From Microbulbifer celer (GTDB lineage: Bacteria > Pseudomonadota > Gammaproteobacteria > Pseudomonadales > Cellvibrionaceae): a stretch of DNA of 64,000 bases. The translations under genes were made by a program, and so were the position numbers. The stretch spans positions 558,001 through 622,000 of the forward strand of contig NZ_CP087715.1 of the NCBI RefSeq assembly GCF_020991125.1, written 5' to 3'. Position 1 is the stretch's first letter. Each line of letters opens with the position of its first letter. The notes under the pieces were generated by a model. The model saw only the letters and a program-made list of their open reading frames with translations, was not told where the DNA came from and did no database searches. This document shows positions 1 through 8,538 of the stretch, piece after piece.

Positions 1-231
1 CAACGGCCAGACCTGCTGGTTCTTGGGCACCGCTGTGAGCGGCCTGAAACCCTGAGCTTCGCCTGGTACCTTTTCCGCGATGGTGAAGTCGTCGAGAAGT
101 TCATGTATCGGCCGGAGCCGCAGCGCGAGATCTCACTGCCCGGGCCGGGGCGCTATGAAGTGCGCTGCTTTGTGCAGGATGAGCACAAGCGTCGGGTCTC
201 GTTTATCGGAGCAGAGGTGGTGCTGCCGTAA
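1..231 (+). CDS. 3' end of an unidentified protein (5' truncated by window)
   Basis: An open frame enters from the left edge and stops at 229-231, leaving 76 C-terminal residues. They alternate hydrophobic and charged residues (for example FAWYLFRDGEVVEKF, then PGRYEVRCFVQD), as expected for a small beta-sandwich or Ig-like domain at the end of a larger protein. The context is a surface polysaccharide locus, so a role in glycan synthesis is possible, but I do not recognise the family from this fragment. The frame reads cleanly from base 1, which supports real coding; the upstream part is outside the window. Confidence 0.6.
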   Translation, partial: QRPDLLVLGHRCERPETLSFAWYLFRDGEVVEKFMYRPEPQREISLPGPGRYEVRCFVQDEHKRRVSFIGAEVVLP

Positions 232-268
232 GACAGTGGCCTCCGCCAGTAGCTCTGCTCAGGTGTGG

Positions 269-394
269 ATGGATGATACCATTTGCCGGGAAGAGCGGGA
301 TGTCGGCGAAGCCTGGTTCAAACAGTACGGCTTCGACCTGGAATATCTGAATTATGAGAAGAGCTTGGATCGCCTGACCCGCAGATCCGTATAG
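269..394 (+). CDS. Short ORF or gene remnant of unknown function
   Basis: Frame 2 is open from before the preceding stop at 231 through to 394. The part from the ATG at 269 encodes 41 residues of protein-like composition (DVGEAWFKQYGFDLEYL, ending SLDRLTRRSV). There is no convincing ribosome-binding site. It could be a very small gene, the displaced C-terminus of the preceding gene after a frameshift, or the tail of a decayed gene. No function is proposed. Confidence 0.25.
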   Translation: MDDTICREERDVGEAWFKQYGFDLEYLNYEKSLDRLTRRSV

Positions 395-452
395 TGGCTA
401 TAGCGCAACATAAGACCATATTGTTATCCTGAAAGATTTCGAGCAGTAATAC

Positions 453-2735
453 ATGTCGACAAAAGAACTCACAAAAATCCAAGCCGACCTGGCGATAAAA
501 CCAGCAATTAACTCTCTTGCCCAGAGCTCCATGTTCTGGAAGCCAGATTACTTGCGCCCCTCATCCTGGCTGGAGCAGGTGCCATTTCTGTTCTGGCTGG
601 TAGAGGCGCTTCAGCCGAAGGCGGCGGTAACATTGGGGTTAGAGTCTGGTGTTTCCCATTTTGCACTGTGTCAGGCGGTTCAGCGGCTTGGGCTGAACAC
701 ACGCTGCTATGCGACTTTTAATGGGCAGGGTGGTGACGAAGCCGTAGATGATGATTCTGTTTCTTCCTATCACGATGCGCACTTCGATAGCTTTTCATCA
801 CTGATGAGGAGTCCAACGGTACAGGCAGCGAGCCGGTTTGAAGATGCCAGTGTGGATTTGTTGTTACTGAATCCTACCGCGGAAGAAGACCTTGAAAGTC
901 TGTTTGCGCGGTGGCACTTCAAACTGTCTTCTCGGAGCGTTGTACTGGTGCGCGGCATTTCCAGGCGGGACCCAAGCTGCGAGACGTTTAGGGCTTTCGA
1001 GGCGCTGTCTAAACGATTCCCTACGTTTGTTTTCCATCATGGAGAGGGGCTGGGTGCCATTTTTGTCGGTTCCGAACAGGCGCCGTTGCTTGCCGGCTTA
1101 GTCAACCAGGGCGAATCCGCTTCCGCGCATCAGGTTGTGCGCGATGTATTTGCCCGCTTGGGGCGCACTTGTAAGGATGCAGTACAGGCGCAGGAGTACT
1201 TGCACAAGGCTGAAGCGCTTGAGGCAAGCCTTGTCGAGCACAAGCGCGAACTGGATCAGCTCAATACCCGCTACGAGTCCAGTCGCTCTGAGCTAGAGGC
1301 TAAACAGCTGGAGGTAGCCGGGTTTGAGCAGCGTATGGAGCTGGCCACTGAGCGCCACGCGCTTGAGCGTGATCGGCTGGCTGAGCGGGTTAGTTTGCTG
1401 CAGGAGTTTCGTGATGAACTCAAGGGCGAAGTGGCACAGCTTCGCCAGCGCCTGGATGAGCAATACCTGCAGGTTAATGAGCGAAATCAGCAGCTGATTC
1501 AATTGCAAGTGTCCTCTGCGGGTCAGTTGCATGATTCTGCTGGTGCCCATCACCATCAGGATGCTCGCAGTCAAGAGTTGGCGAGTGCCGAGGCTGAGGT
1601 CCAGCGGCTCAAAAGTGAGCTGGAGAAGCAGGAAGCGGCAGTAAGCGAAGCGGCGACCCGGCTTGAGGAGGTGCAGCGCGCTCAAGCACAGGAAGAAGCG
1701 CAACATGTCCGCTTGCTGGAGGAGCGTGTTCAACAACTGGAAGGTAATCTTGCTGAGAGCCAGTCTGTTCTAGATGAGCGCTACGGTGAAATTGCGGTAA
1801 TGACGGAGCTACTTGAAAAAGGTGGGCCGCAGGGCGAAGCGCAAGCACAGGCTTTTTCCATAAAGGAAGCGCAGGCAAACCAGCGTATCCGGGATCTCGA
1901 AAGGCAGGTCACGGATCTTAAGGCACAACTTGACGCGAGCGACCGGGATAAGCAGCAGGCGACGAGTGCCCAGCAGGCAATAATTGACCGGCTTACCGAC
2001 GAATTGTCAGCGCAAGCCGCGATCCACAAAGGAGTGCAAAAACAAGCGGAAGGCCTTACCGAAGCACTCCGTGCGGCGGAAAAAAGTATTGCCGAGTACA
2101 GTGACCGTGAGCAGGAAACCAAACACTATCTTGCACAGTTATCGTCCCGGGCACAGGCCCTGGAACATCAGCTGAAAAAAGAAAAGCAGGCCCATCACAC
2201 CATCACGCAGGAACAGTTGCGTTCGGAGGCTCGGGCCAGGTCTCTGGAATCTGAACTGGCCGCGGCAAAGTCTGAGGTAGAGGTGCGCTTCCAGGAGCTG
2301 GCCCTGCTTACTCAGTTGCTCGAAGAGCGGGATGCGGAGTTGCTTTCGGTCAGAGCCGAGCTGGAGCGCGCCACGCACAGTAAACTTGCAATCAAAGACA
2401 GGTCGTTCAGATCCATTGGCCTGCCAGTGGGTAAAAGAACTCGGAAGCTGCGTAAAACAAGGAAGGCCTTGGCGCAAATTGAACAATCCGGTTTATTTGA
2501 TGCGGATTGGTATCTCCGTACCTATCCTGATGTAGCGGAGGACGCGCAGTCAGCTAGCAATCCTTCGTTACACTATCTGAAGTTTGGTGGTTATGAGGGA
2601 CGCAATCCTTCACCTGGTTTTGATAGTCAGTGGTATCTGGATAGCAACCCCGACGTTAAAGACAGCGGTATAAACCCTTTGGTGCATTACGTTAGTATGG
2701 GGCGGCAGGAAGGGCGTACACCCACCCCATACTGA
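453..2735 (+). CDS. Degenerate methyltransferase-like / coiled-coil protein with C-terminal WYL-type repeats
   Basis: A 760-residue protein in three parts. Residues about 35-210 follow the layout of the class I SAM methyltransferases common in polysaccharide clusters (PFLFWLVEALQPKAAVTLG, then GVSHFALCQAV). The acidic and glycine positions expected of a working SAM pocket are replaced: the usual ELGT is TLGL, and the usual LHIDG and FHD segments read LLLLNP and LVRGI. Residues about 235-650 are a long, Gln/Glu-rich coiled coil. The C-terminus (about 679-760) holds two tandem modules of the form FDxxWYLxxxPDV...HYxxxGxxEGRxP, also found in the proteins at 4583 and 5538. A structural or scaffolding role in surface glycan assembly is likelier than methyl transfer; this is inference. 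The ATG at 453 lacks a strong ribosome-binding site. Confidence 0.7.
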   Translation: MSTKELTKIQADLAIKPAINSLAQSSMFWKPDYLRPSSWLEQVPFLFWLVEALQPKAAVTLGLESGVSHFALCQAVQRLGLNTRCYATFNGQGGDEAVDDDSVSSYHDAHFDSFSSLMRSPTVQAASRFEDASVDLLLLNPTAEEDLESLFARWHFKLSSRSVVLVRGISRRDPSCETFRAFEALSKRFPTFVFHHGEGLGAIFVGSEQAPLLAGLVNQGESASAHQVVRDVFARLGRTCKDAVQAQEYLHKAEALEASLVEHKRELDQLNTRYESSRSELEAKQLEVAGFEQRMELATERHALERDRLAERVSLLQEFRDELKGEVAQLRQRLDEQYLQVNERNQQLIQLQVSSAGQLHDSAGAHHHQDARSQELASAEAEVQRLKSELEKQEAAVSEAATRLEEVQRAQAQEEAQHVRLLEERVQQLEGNLAESQSVLDERYGEIAVMTELLEKGGPQGEAQAQAFSIKEAQANQRIRDLERQVTDLKAQLDASDRDKQQATSAQQAIIDRLTDELSAQAAIHKGVQKQAEGLTEALRAAEKSIAEYSDREQETKHYLAQLSSRAQALEHQLKKEKQAHHTITQEQLRSEARARSLESELAAAKSEVEVRFQELALLTQLLEERDAELLSVRAELERATHSKLAIKDRSFRSIGLPVGKRTRKLRKTRKALAQIEQSGLFDADWYLRTYPDVAEDAQSASNPSLHYLKFGGYEGRNPSPGFDSQWYLDSNPDVKDSGINPLVHYVSMGRQEGRTPTPY

Positions 2736-2886
2736 CCGGCTAGTTGGGTACTATCGAAGTCACTATCTACTTGGCGATTTTCTTGATAACCGTTGGGAGG
2801 CTCGTATGGTTTACCCGTGGATGGTGGCCGTTAATCGGTTCTGGCACCTTTAATATTGGTAGGCTGAATCTCCTCGAAGGTTACAC

Positions 2887-4518
2887 ATGAGTTACGCAAG
2901 ATATCCAGGTATCAGGGTCTATTCGACCTTTTCAGATAGTATTCCTGATCTGTATTTCGATGGAATTTTCTATACTCATGATTCGATCGGGGTAGGGCAA
3001 GCTGGCCTGGCTGATTTTCTTTCAAAAAATTCCTTGTATAGTCTGGATGATTTGAGCGAGGGGCGGTTTTGGCTGCTATATAGGAAAAACAATACATATA
3101 AAGTTTGTGCGGATGACTGTGGCCAGGAGGTGATCTTTTACTATCATGTCGATAATATTTGGGCTTTTAGTAATAGTTTCTTGGCTTTAGTCGAGCACTT
3201 GACTGCTCACGACGTTAAATTGCATTTGAATCCAGGTTCGGCCGCGTCGTTCTTCCTTCCTGGAGGTTTCGGCGAGACTTTGATCTCTCATAACAGCGTA
3301 GTGCAGCAGATCAAGGTGCTGCCACGTAATGCGCAGTTGCGTATTGTTGACGGTGTTTTCTCTGTTGAATCTCGGTATCCTTCTTTCGATAAGAAATATC
3401 GCTCAAACAGGGAGATGCCCAATTTAAATGTACTGCAGAGAAATATAGTCAAGTGGCAGGCGCGGTTGCGTGGCCTGGCTGATAACCACTCTTACGATTT
3501 TAGTGTTGAGATTTCAGGGGGGGCTGATTCAAGGCTGCTGTTGGCGCTGCTTCTGAGTTCGGGCGTCGATATTTCCGGTATCAATTTCCTATCAAACCCC
3601 TCTCTTGGAAATGATTATCGGATCGCTGGCCAGCTGGCAAAAAAGTATGGTTTTTCATTGGCGCCAGCTATGAACAGGCAGGCCAATGTTGAGCGCCTTT
3701 CAGCTTTTGAGCAGGTTGAGCTGTACTTGTACGGCAGCCTTGGCGCTTATCATAAAACCTATTTTTCTAGGTTTCGCTATCGCCCAAAGACTTTTCGGCT
3801 GCATGGGGGCGGTGGTGGGCTGTTACGAGATTATTATGGTGGTGAATTTCTTCCATATATCGACAAGTACAATAAATTTTTCCGAGATCAATGTTTATTC
3901 TCTTCCATCAAGGATAACTATAGATCTTGCCTGGAAAGTGCCGGTTATCTTTCTGCCGGCGATCACTACCTGGATTTTCGATGCCGTTTCCACGTTGGGC
4001 GTAATTGGTATAAGTCCAACGAGGCGTGTCTGATCACCCCTTTGATCTCTTCAGATTTACTACGTGAGTACGCAGAGTTGTCACCTGTTGCCCGTTCCAG
4101 GCGATACCTGCATCTTGCTTACTATATGTTGCTTGATCCGGAAATCCTTAGTGTACCTTTTGATGAGGATTGGAAGTCATTTCCCGTTGAAGATGTCGAG
4201 CGAATGCGATCCCATATCTCACAATGGAAGCCCGAGTGGCCAGAGAATGAAGAAGTGAAAGTTTTCTTTGGCGAATCGCCAGAATTGGTGGCATATCCAT
4301 GGGGTGGGGATGAAAAAGGTTCGGTTGATGAGCTTTTGCACGCAGAACTGGAGTATGCGAAAAGTTCTGAGCTTGTGGGAGATTATTTTTCTTCTCGAAG
4401 CCTTGGCGTTCTCGGACGTTCTTCGGACTGGAGAAAATCGGGCAAGCGCCATCGTAATTTAAGTCACGTGGTTCTTTTGAGTAAGCTCGAAGAGTTGGGT
4501 GTTGAAATGGCGGTCTAG
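2887..4518 (+). CDS. Asparagine synthase-like (PP-loop ATPase) protein
   Basis: A 543-residue protein with the PP-loop signature SGGADSR at residues 210-216, as in the synthetase domain of asparagine synthase B-type enzymes. It probably adenylates a carboxylate and transfers an amine, or forms another amide or ligation product, on a surface glycan or small metabolite. It begins MSYARYP, so the N-terminal Cys nucleophile of the glutaminase domain is absent and free ammonia or another donor would be needed. The start is supported by a GAAGG site a few bases upstream. The gene is visibly AT-richer than its neighbours (many ttt, gat, tat codons), which suggests a separate origin. It lies between two genes whose 3' ends are near-duplicates. 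Confidence 0.7.
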   Translation: MSYARYPGIRVYSTFSDSIPDLYFDGIFYTHDSIGVGQAGLADFLSKNSLYSLDDLSEGRFWLLYRKNNTYKVCADDCGQEVIFYYHVDNIWAFSNSFLALVEHLTAHDVKLHLNPGSAASFFLPGGFGETLISHNSVVQQIKVLPRNAQLRIVDGVFSVESRYPSFDKKYRSNREMPNLNVLQRNIVKWQARLRGLADNHSYDFSVEISGGADSRLLLALLLSSGVDISGINFLSNPSLGNDYRIAGQLAKKYGFSLAPAMNRQANVERLSAFEQVELYLYGSLGAYHKTYFSRFRYRPKTFRLHGGGGGLLRDYYGGEFLPYIDKYNKFFRDQCLFSSIKDNYRSCLESAGYLSAGDHYLDFRCRFHVGRNWYKSNEACLITPLISSDLLREYAELSPVARSRRYLHLAYYMLLDPEILSVPFDEDWKSFPVEDVERMRSHISQWKPEWPENEEVKVFFGESPELVAYPWGGDEKGSVDELLHAELEYAKSSELVGDYFSSRSLGVLGRSSDWRKSGKRHRNLSHVVLLSKLEELGVEMAV

Positions 4519-4582
4519 ATAGTTTTATTGGCTGCGCCCGGTGTAAATTTGTGCTGGGGAATTGGATAAAGGCTTGGGAGAA

Positions 4583-5491
4583 ATGAAGAGTCATTCAGAG
4601 TATGGCGAGCGAGAGTGCGACGGGAGCGAGTCTCCCGGTCGGAGCTCCGAGCAAGCGCAAAATGTACAGCACAGCCTCCTCGGCGGCCCCAATTTTGGGC
4701 GGGAAACACTGGCTGCTTCATTTGAAGGGAATGGCCAGAATATAGCAGAGGGTGAGTTTTCGTTGCAGGATGCATTTACCCGAATCGAGCAGCTTGAGGG
4801 GGTACTGGGAGCCGTAAAAATTCAGTTGCAACAAGCACTCGATACCGGTCAGGAGTTTAAGCAGACGCCAGATTACCAGTCGTTGGAAAAACGTCTGACT
4901 CTTGTGGAGAAGGAGAGGGACAGCCTGGGGCAAGAGAACGAAAGGCTGAAAGCAGATCGATTTTTGATGTGCCGGAAGGTGCAAACTTTGCAGTCCAGCC
5001 TTGTAAGTACCAGACGTTCTCTCGCGGAATGCTCCCGCGAATTGCTGAAGAAGGAGAAGTTGCTGGAGGATCAGAGGACAGAGAACGAACGTTCGCAGCG
5101 AAAGAAAAAGTATTGGGGCGCACTCGGCGGAATTGGACGTTTTATTCCCATTAAGGGAGCTGGGTTGTCGAGCAAATTTTTTCTTGGAAAGTATGCCAAA
5201 GATTTGCGCAAACATCGGCATGCTTTGAAAGTGATTGAAGCCTCTGGGCTGTTTGATGCGGACTGGTATCTCCGTACCTATCTGGATGTTGCTGACGATG
5301 TGAAGGCGGCGAGACATCCATCGCTACATTATCTTAAATTTGGCGGTTTTGAAGGGCGTAATCCCAGCTTCGGGTTTGATAGCCAGTGGTATCTCGATAG
5401 CAACGTGGAAGTGAAGGCCAGTGGGATGAATCCCTTGCTACATTATTTGATGAAAGGAAAACAGGAAGGCCGCATGCCGATGCCGTATTGA
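4583..5491 (+). CDS. Coiled-coil protein with C-terminal WYL-type repeats
   Basis: A protein of about 302 residues: a low-complexity N-terminus, a coiled coil (about residues 60-180), a basic stretch, and two C-terminal modules (FDADWYLRTYLDV..., FDSQWYLDSN...). The modules are nearly identical in protein, and close in DNA, to those ending the 760-residue protein at 453-2735. It lacks the methyltransferase-like head of that protein, so it looks like a short paralogue made by duplication. The function is unknown; a partner or scaffold for the adjacent glycosyltransferase, which carries the same modules, is plausible. An in-frame TTG at 4562 is an alternative start; the ATG at 4583 was preferred, with GGGAG just upstream but at short spacing. 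Confidence 0.65.
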   Translation: MKSHSEYGERECDGSESPGRSSEQAQNVQHSLLGGPNFGRETLAASFEGNGQNIAEGEFSLQDAFTRIEQLEGVLGAVKIQLQQALDTGQEFKQTPDYQSLEKRLTLVEKERDSLGQENERLKADRFLMCRKVQTLQSSLVSTRRSLAECSRELLKKEKLLEDQRTENERSQRKKKYWGALGGIGRFIPIKGAGLSSKFFLGKYAKDLRKHRHALKVIEASGLFDADWYLRTYLDVADDVKAARHPSLHYLKFGGFEGRNPSFGFDSQWYLDSNVEVKASGMNPLLHYLMKGKQEGRMPMPY

Positions 5492-5537
5492 GCGGTAAAG
5501 CGTGTAGGTATTAAGGCATGAATAGATTGCAAGTTAA

Positions 5538-8495
5538 ATGGGCCTGAAACGCCTCTGGCGTTGGGCCAGTCAACGTCTTCCGGTTATCTTCGGGCATAGC
5601 AACCGCGCAGGTGGCGAGCCCTTTGACGCTGATTGGTATTTGGAGGCCTATCCGGATGTTGCGCAGGCGGGTATTGACCCATGGTCGCACTATGTCAATC
5701 ACGGCCGCCACGAGGGGCGCCTCCCGGCTCGCAACCGGGCAATAGCCTGGGAATATCATCTGATGCGCGGGGGCGAGTCGCTGATGCTACCTCGACTGGA
5801 GGCACTGACTCGTTCCCGAGAGGCATCTGATCAGGAGCGTTACTACGCCGCCTGGAGCCTGGCGCGCTGGTGCGCTGCCAGAGATGACTGGCGTGGTGCC
5901 GTCAATTACCTTCTCGTATTCCTCGATTCCACTGCACCTTATCCCGTTCATGCTGGCCCGTATTACTTGATGTTGTATGCGGCCTTGCAATGCGGCCGCG
6001 TGGAGATTGCTCGACGGGCGTTCGGTGCGCTGGAGGCGCGCTTTCCCGGGCACCCGGCACTGTTTCTCGCAAGAGCAAATATGTTCAGCGCTTCTGCAGA
6101 CAGTGGGGAGCGGCAGGCGGCAGACCAGCAAAAGCTGGCGGCAATCAATCAACTGTTTGAGTCCCGGAATCTTGTGTCGATCGGGTGCACCCTTGCGGAG
6201 CCTCTGGTACTGGATAACCTGCGTGCGGGTAGTGATTTAACCGCGGCAGGGAGTGTGGACGCCCCGCGGGTATCTGTGGTGGTGCCGGTGTTCAATGCCG
6301 AGCGCACGATCGAGACGGCATTGCGCGCACTTTGCCAGCAGACCTGGCGTAATCTGGAAATACTGGTGGTTAACGATGCCAGTACGGATGGCTCACAACA
6401 GGTGCTGGATGCGTTCGTGAGCGAAACTGGGGTTCGCGCGGGGCTAAACATCCGCCTGCTTTCTCACTCGGTAAATCACGGCGCATATGCGGCGCGTAAC
6501 ACGGCGTTGGTAGCCGCTACAGGCGATTTCATCACCACACACGACAGCGACGACTGGTCTCACCCGCAAAAAATTGAATTGCAGGTACGGGCGCTACTGG
6601 AGGCCCCCGATAAAGTCGCTTCCGTCAGCCACTGGGTGCGGGCCACCGAGTCACTCGAGTTTGGTGCCTGGCACATTGACGACAGCTGGGTTTACCGAAA
6701 CGTTTCTTCGCTGATGGTGCGGCGCTCAGTTGTGGATACGCTGGGATACTGGGACCGGGTGTCGGTCAATGCGGATACTGAGTACTACTATCGTATCCTC
6801 TCTGTATTTGGTGAAGGCGCGATTACGGAAGTGTGCGAGGGAATTCCTCTGGCATTCGGCCGGATTGACAGCGGTTCATTGAGCCGGCGTAGCGATACGC
6901 ATCTGGTCACGCGCTACGGGGGGCTGCGCAAGGACTACGAGGATGCAGCGCGGCGGTGGCATGCGCGTGCGATTCAGGCGTCCGATTTGTACCTGGCCGA
7001 GAATCCCGATAGCCGCCCATTTTTGGCGCCGGCGAAAATGTGCCGGGAAGACAAACCGGTCGTTGACCTGGACCCGCGGGACCAGGTACAGCAATCCGGC
7101 CTGTTCAATAGCGCCTGGTACTTGCGCCAGTACCCGGATGTATGTGACTGCCCTGTGGATCTTTTTGAACATTTCTGGGAAACGGGGTTGGCAGAAGGGC
7201 GCGACCCCGGGCCGGGTTTCAGTGTGTCTGGTTATTTGCGCAAGTACCCGGAGGTGTACAGTTCAGGCCTGAACCCCCTTTATCATTATCTCAGCGTCGG
7301 AAAAGACCTTGGGTATCAGGCTCACCCGATATTCTCCGGTGACTGCGTTAAGCCCTTTGGTGGTTTTCGCCTGCTGGTTTGTGCACACCAGGCGGGTACC
7401 CAGTTATACGGGGCCGAGCGCAGTTTGCTGGACGTGCTGGATGCGTTGAGCCAGTTGGGTGTCGAGGTGGTAGTGACGTTGCCCAGCGCGGTGAATAGCG
7501 AGTACCTTGAGGCAGTCAGGTCAAGTGCACATACCGTAGTGGTATTGCCGTATGGGTGGTGGTTTGGAACTCGAGCCCCTTGCACTGAGACTAAACGCCA
7601 CTTTGCTGACCTGCTAACGCAGTACAATATTCAAGCGGTTTTGGCGAATACATCGGTTCTGGAGGAGCCGTTGCTGGCAGCGAGGGAAATGGGCATCCCC
7701 TCTCTGGTGCATGTGCGGGAGATACCTCAGGCAGACACCTCCTTGTGTCAGATTCTGGGAGCGGATGCTGACGCCGTTGCGGCAAAAGTCCGGAGTCTGG
7801 CGGATATTGTGATGGTCAATTCTGACATCGTAAAACGGTCGATTTCGGTACCTGAGGCAGTGTTGGTTCCCAATATCATTCGACGCGGTAAAATCACGCG
7901 GATTCAGGCTGAAGCCGGCCCGCGTCGGGTGGAGCAGCCGGTTCGGGTTGCCATGTTGAGCAGCAATTTGCCGAAAAAGGGCCTGAACGACTTTGTCGCC
8001 TTGGTTGAGCTGCTCGCAACGCGAATACCTGAAGTAAGGTGTTTTCTGGTTGGCCCAGAAAATATGCACATTGCAAATTTGCGAGAACGACAGCGTGTTT
8101 CGCCACTACTCAAGAATCTCGTATTTTACGGGTATGCCGAAGATCCGGAAGCGGTACTGGCTGAGGTAGATATCGTTGTAAACCTGTCGCAGTTTCAGGA
8201 GTCGTTCGGACGGACCGCGCTCGAAGCTATGGCTGCTGCCCGTCCGGTAATCGGCTACCAATGGGGAGCGCTGCCGGAAGTCATTCTCGACGGGGAAACC
8301 GGTTACCTTGTGCCATTTGGGGATGTTAACGCCGTTGTCGACCGGATCGCTGAATTGGCGGCAAGCCAAAAGCTACGGGAAGTGCTAGGCAGAGCCGGCC
8401 AGCGGCGGGTGCGCGAACATTTCAGCGAAGAGATAATGCAGCGTCAACTTGCTGCGGTATTGGAGCGCGCTAAATCTCTAGCGCCTTCTGTATAG
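5538..8495 (+). CDS. Bifunctional glycosyltransferase (GT2 + GT4) with WYL-type repeats
   Basis: A 985-residue multidomain protein. Residues about 29-63 carry one FDxDWYLxxYPDV module. A helical region follows, then a GT2 (GT-A) domain starting near 244 (RVSVVVPVFNAE) with the nucleotide/metal motif DSDDW at 336-340. Two further modules occupy about 523-600, and a GT4 (GT-B) domain fills the C-terminus, with the family signature FGRTALEAMAAARPVIGY and GALPEVILDGETGYLVP. It should transfer two sugars during assembly of the repeat unit of a surface polysaccharide, acting on a lipid-linked acceptor at the inner membrane. Donor sugars cannot be read from sequence. It sits 46 bases after the preceding gene and 16-43 before the next, consistent with one operon. 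Confidence 0.88.
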   Translation: MGLKRLWRWASQRLPVIFGHSNRAGGEPFDADWYLEAYPDVAQAGIDPWSHYVNHGRHEGRLPARNRAIAWEYHLMRGGESLMLPRLEALTRSREASDQERYYAAWSLARWCAARDDWRGAVNYLLVFLDSTAPYPVHAGPYYLMLYAALQCGRVEIARRAFGALEARFPGHPALFLARANMFSASADSGERQAADQQKLAAINQLFESRNLVSIGCTLAEPLVLDNLRAGSDLTAAGSVDAPRVSVVVPVFNAERTIETALRALCQQTWRNLEILVVNDASTDGSQQVLDAFVSETGVRAGLNIRLLSHSVNHGAYAARNTALVAATGDFITTHDSDDWSHPQKIELQVRALLEAPDKVASVSHWVRATESLEFGAWHIDDSWVYRNVSSLMVRRSVVDTLGYWDRVSVNADTEYYYRILSVFGEGAITEVCEGIPLAFGRIDSGSLSRRSDTHLVTRYGGLRKDYEDAARRWHARAIQASDLYLAENPDSRPFLAPAKMCREDKPVVDLDPRDQVQQSGLFNSAWYLRQYPDVCDCPVDLFEHFWETGLAEGRDPGPGFSVSGYLRKYPEVYSSGLNPLYHYLSVGKDLGYQAHPIFSGDCVKPFGGFRLLVCAHQAGTQLYGAERSLLDVLDALSQLGVEVVVTLPSAVNSEYLEAVRSSAHTVVVLPYGWWFGTRAPCTETKRHFADLLTQYNIQAVLANTSVLEEPLLAAREMGIPSLVHVREIPQADTSLCQILGADADAVAAKVRSLADIVMVNSDIVKRSISVPEAVLVPNIIRRGKITRIQAEAGPRRVEQPVRVAMLSSNLPKKGLNDFVALVELLATRIPEVRCFLVGPENMHIANLRERQRVSPLLKNLVFYGYAEDPEAVLAEVDIVVNLSQFQESFGRTALEAMAAARPVIGYQWGALPEVILDGETGYLVPFGDVNAVVDRIAELAASQKLREVLGRAGQRRVREHFSEEIMQRQLAAVLERAKSLAPSV

Positions 8496-8538
8496 AGAAT
8501 TAAACAAAACGGTGCCGTTTTTTCGGCTGAAGCGTTGT

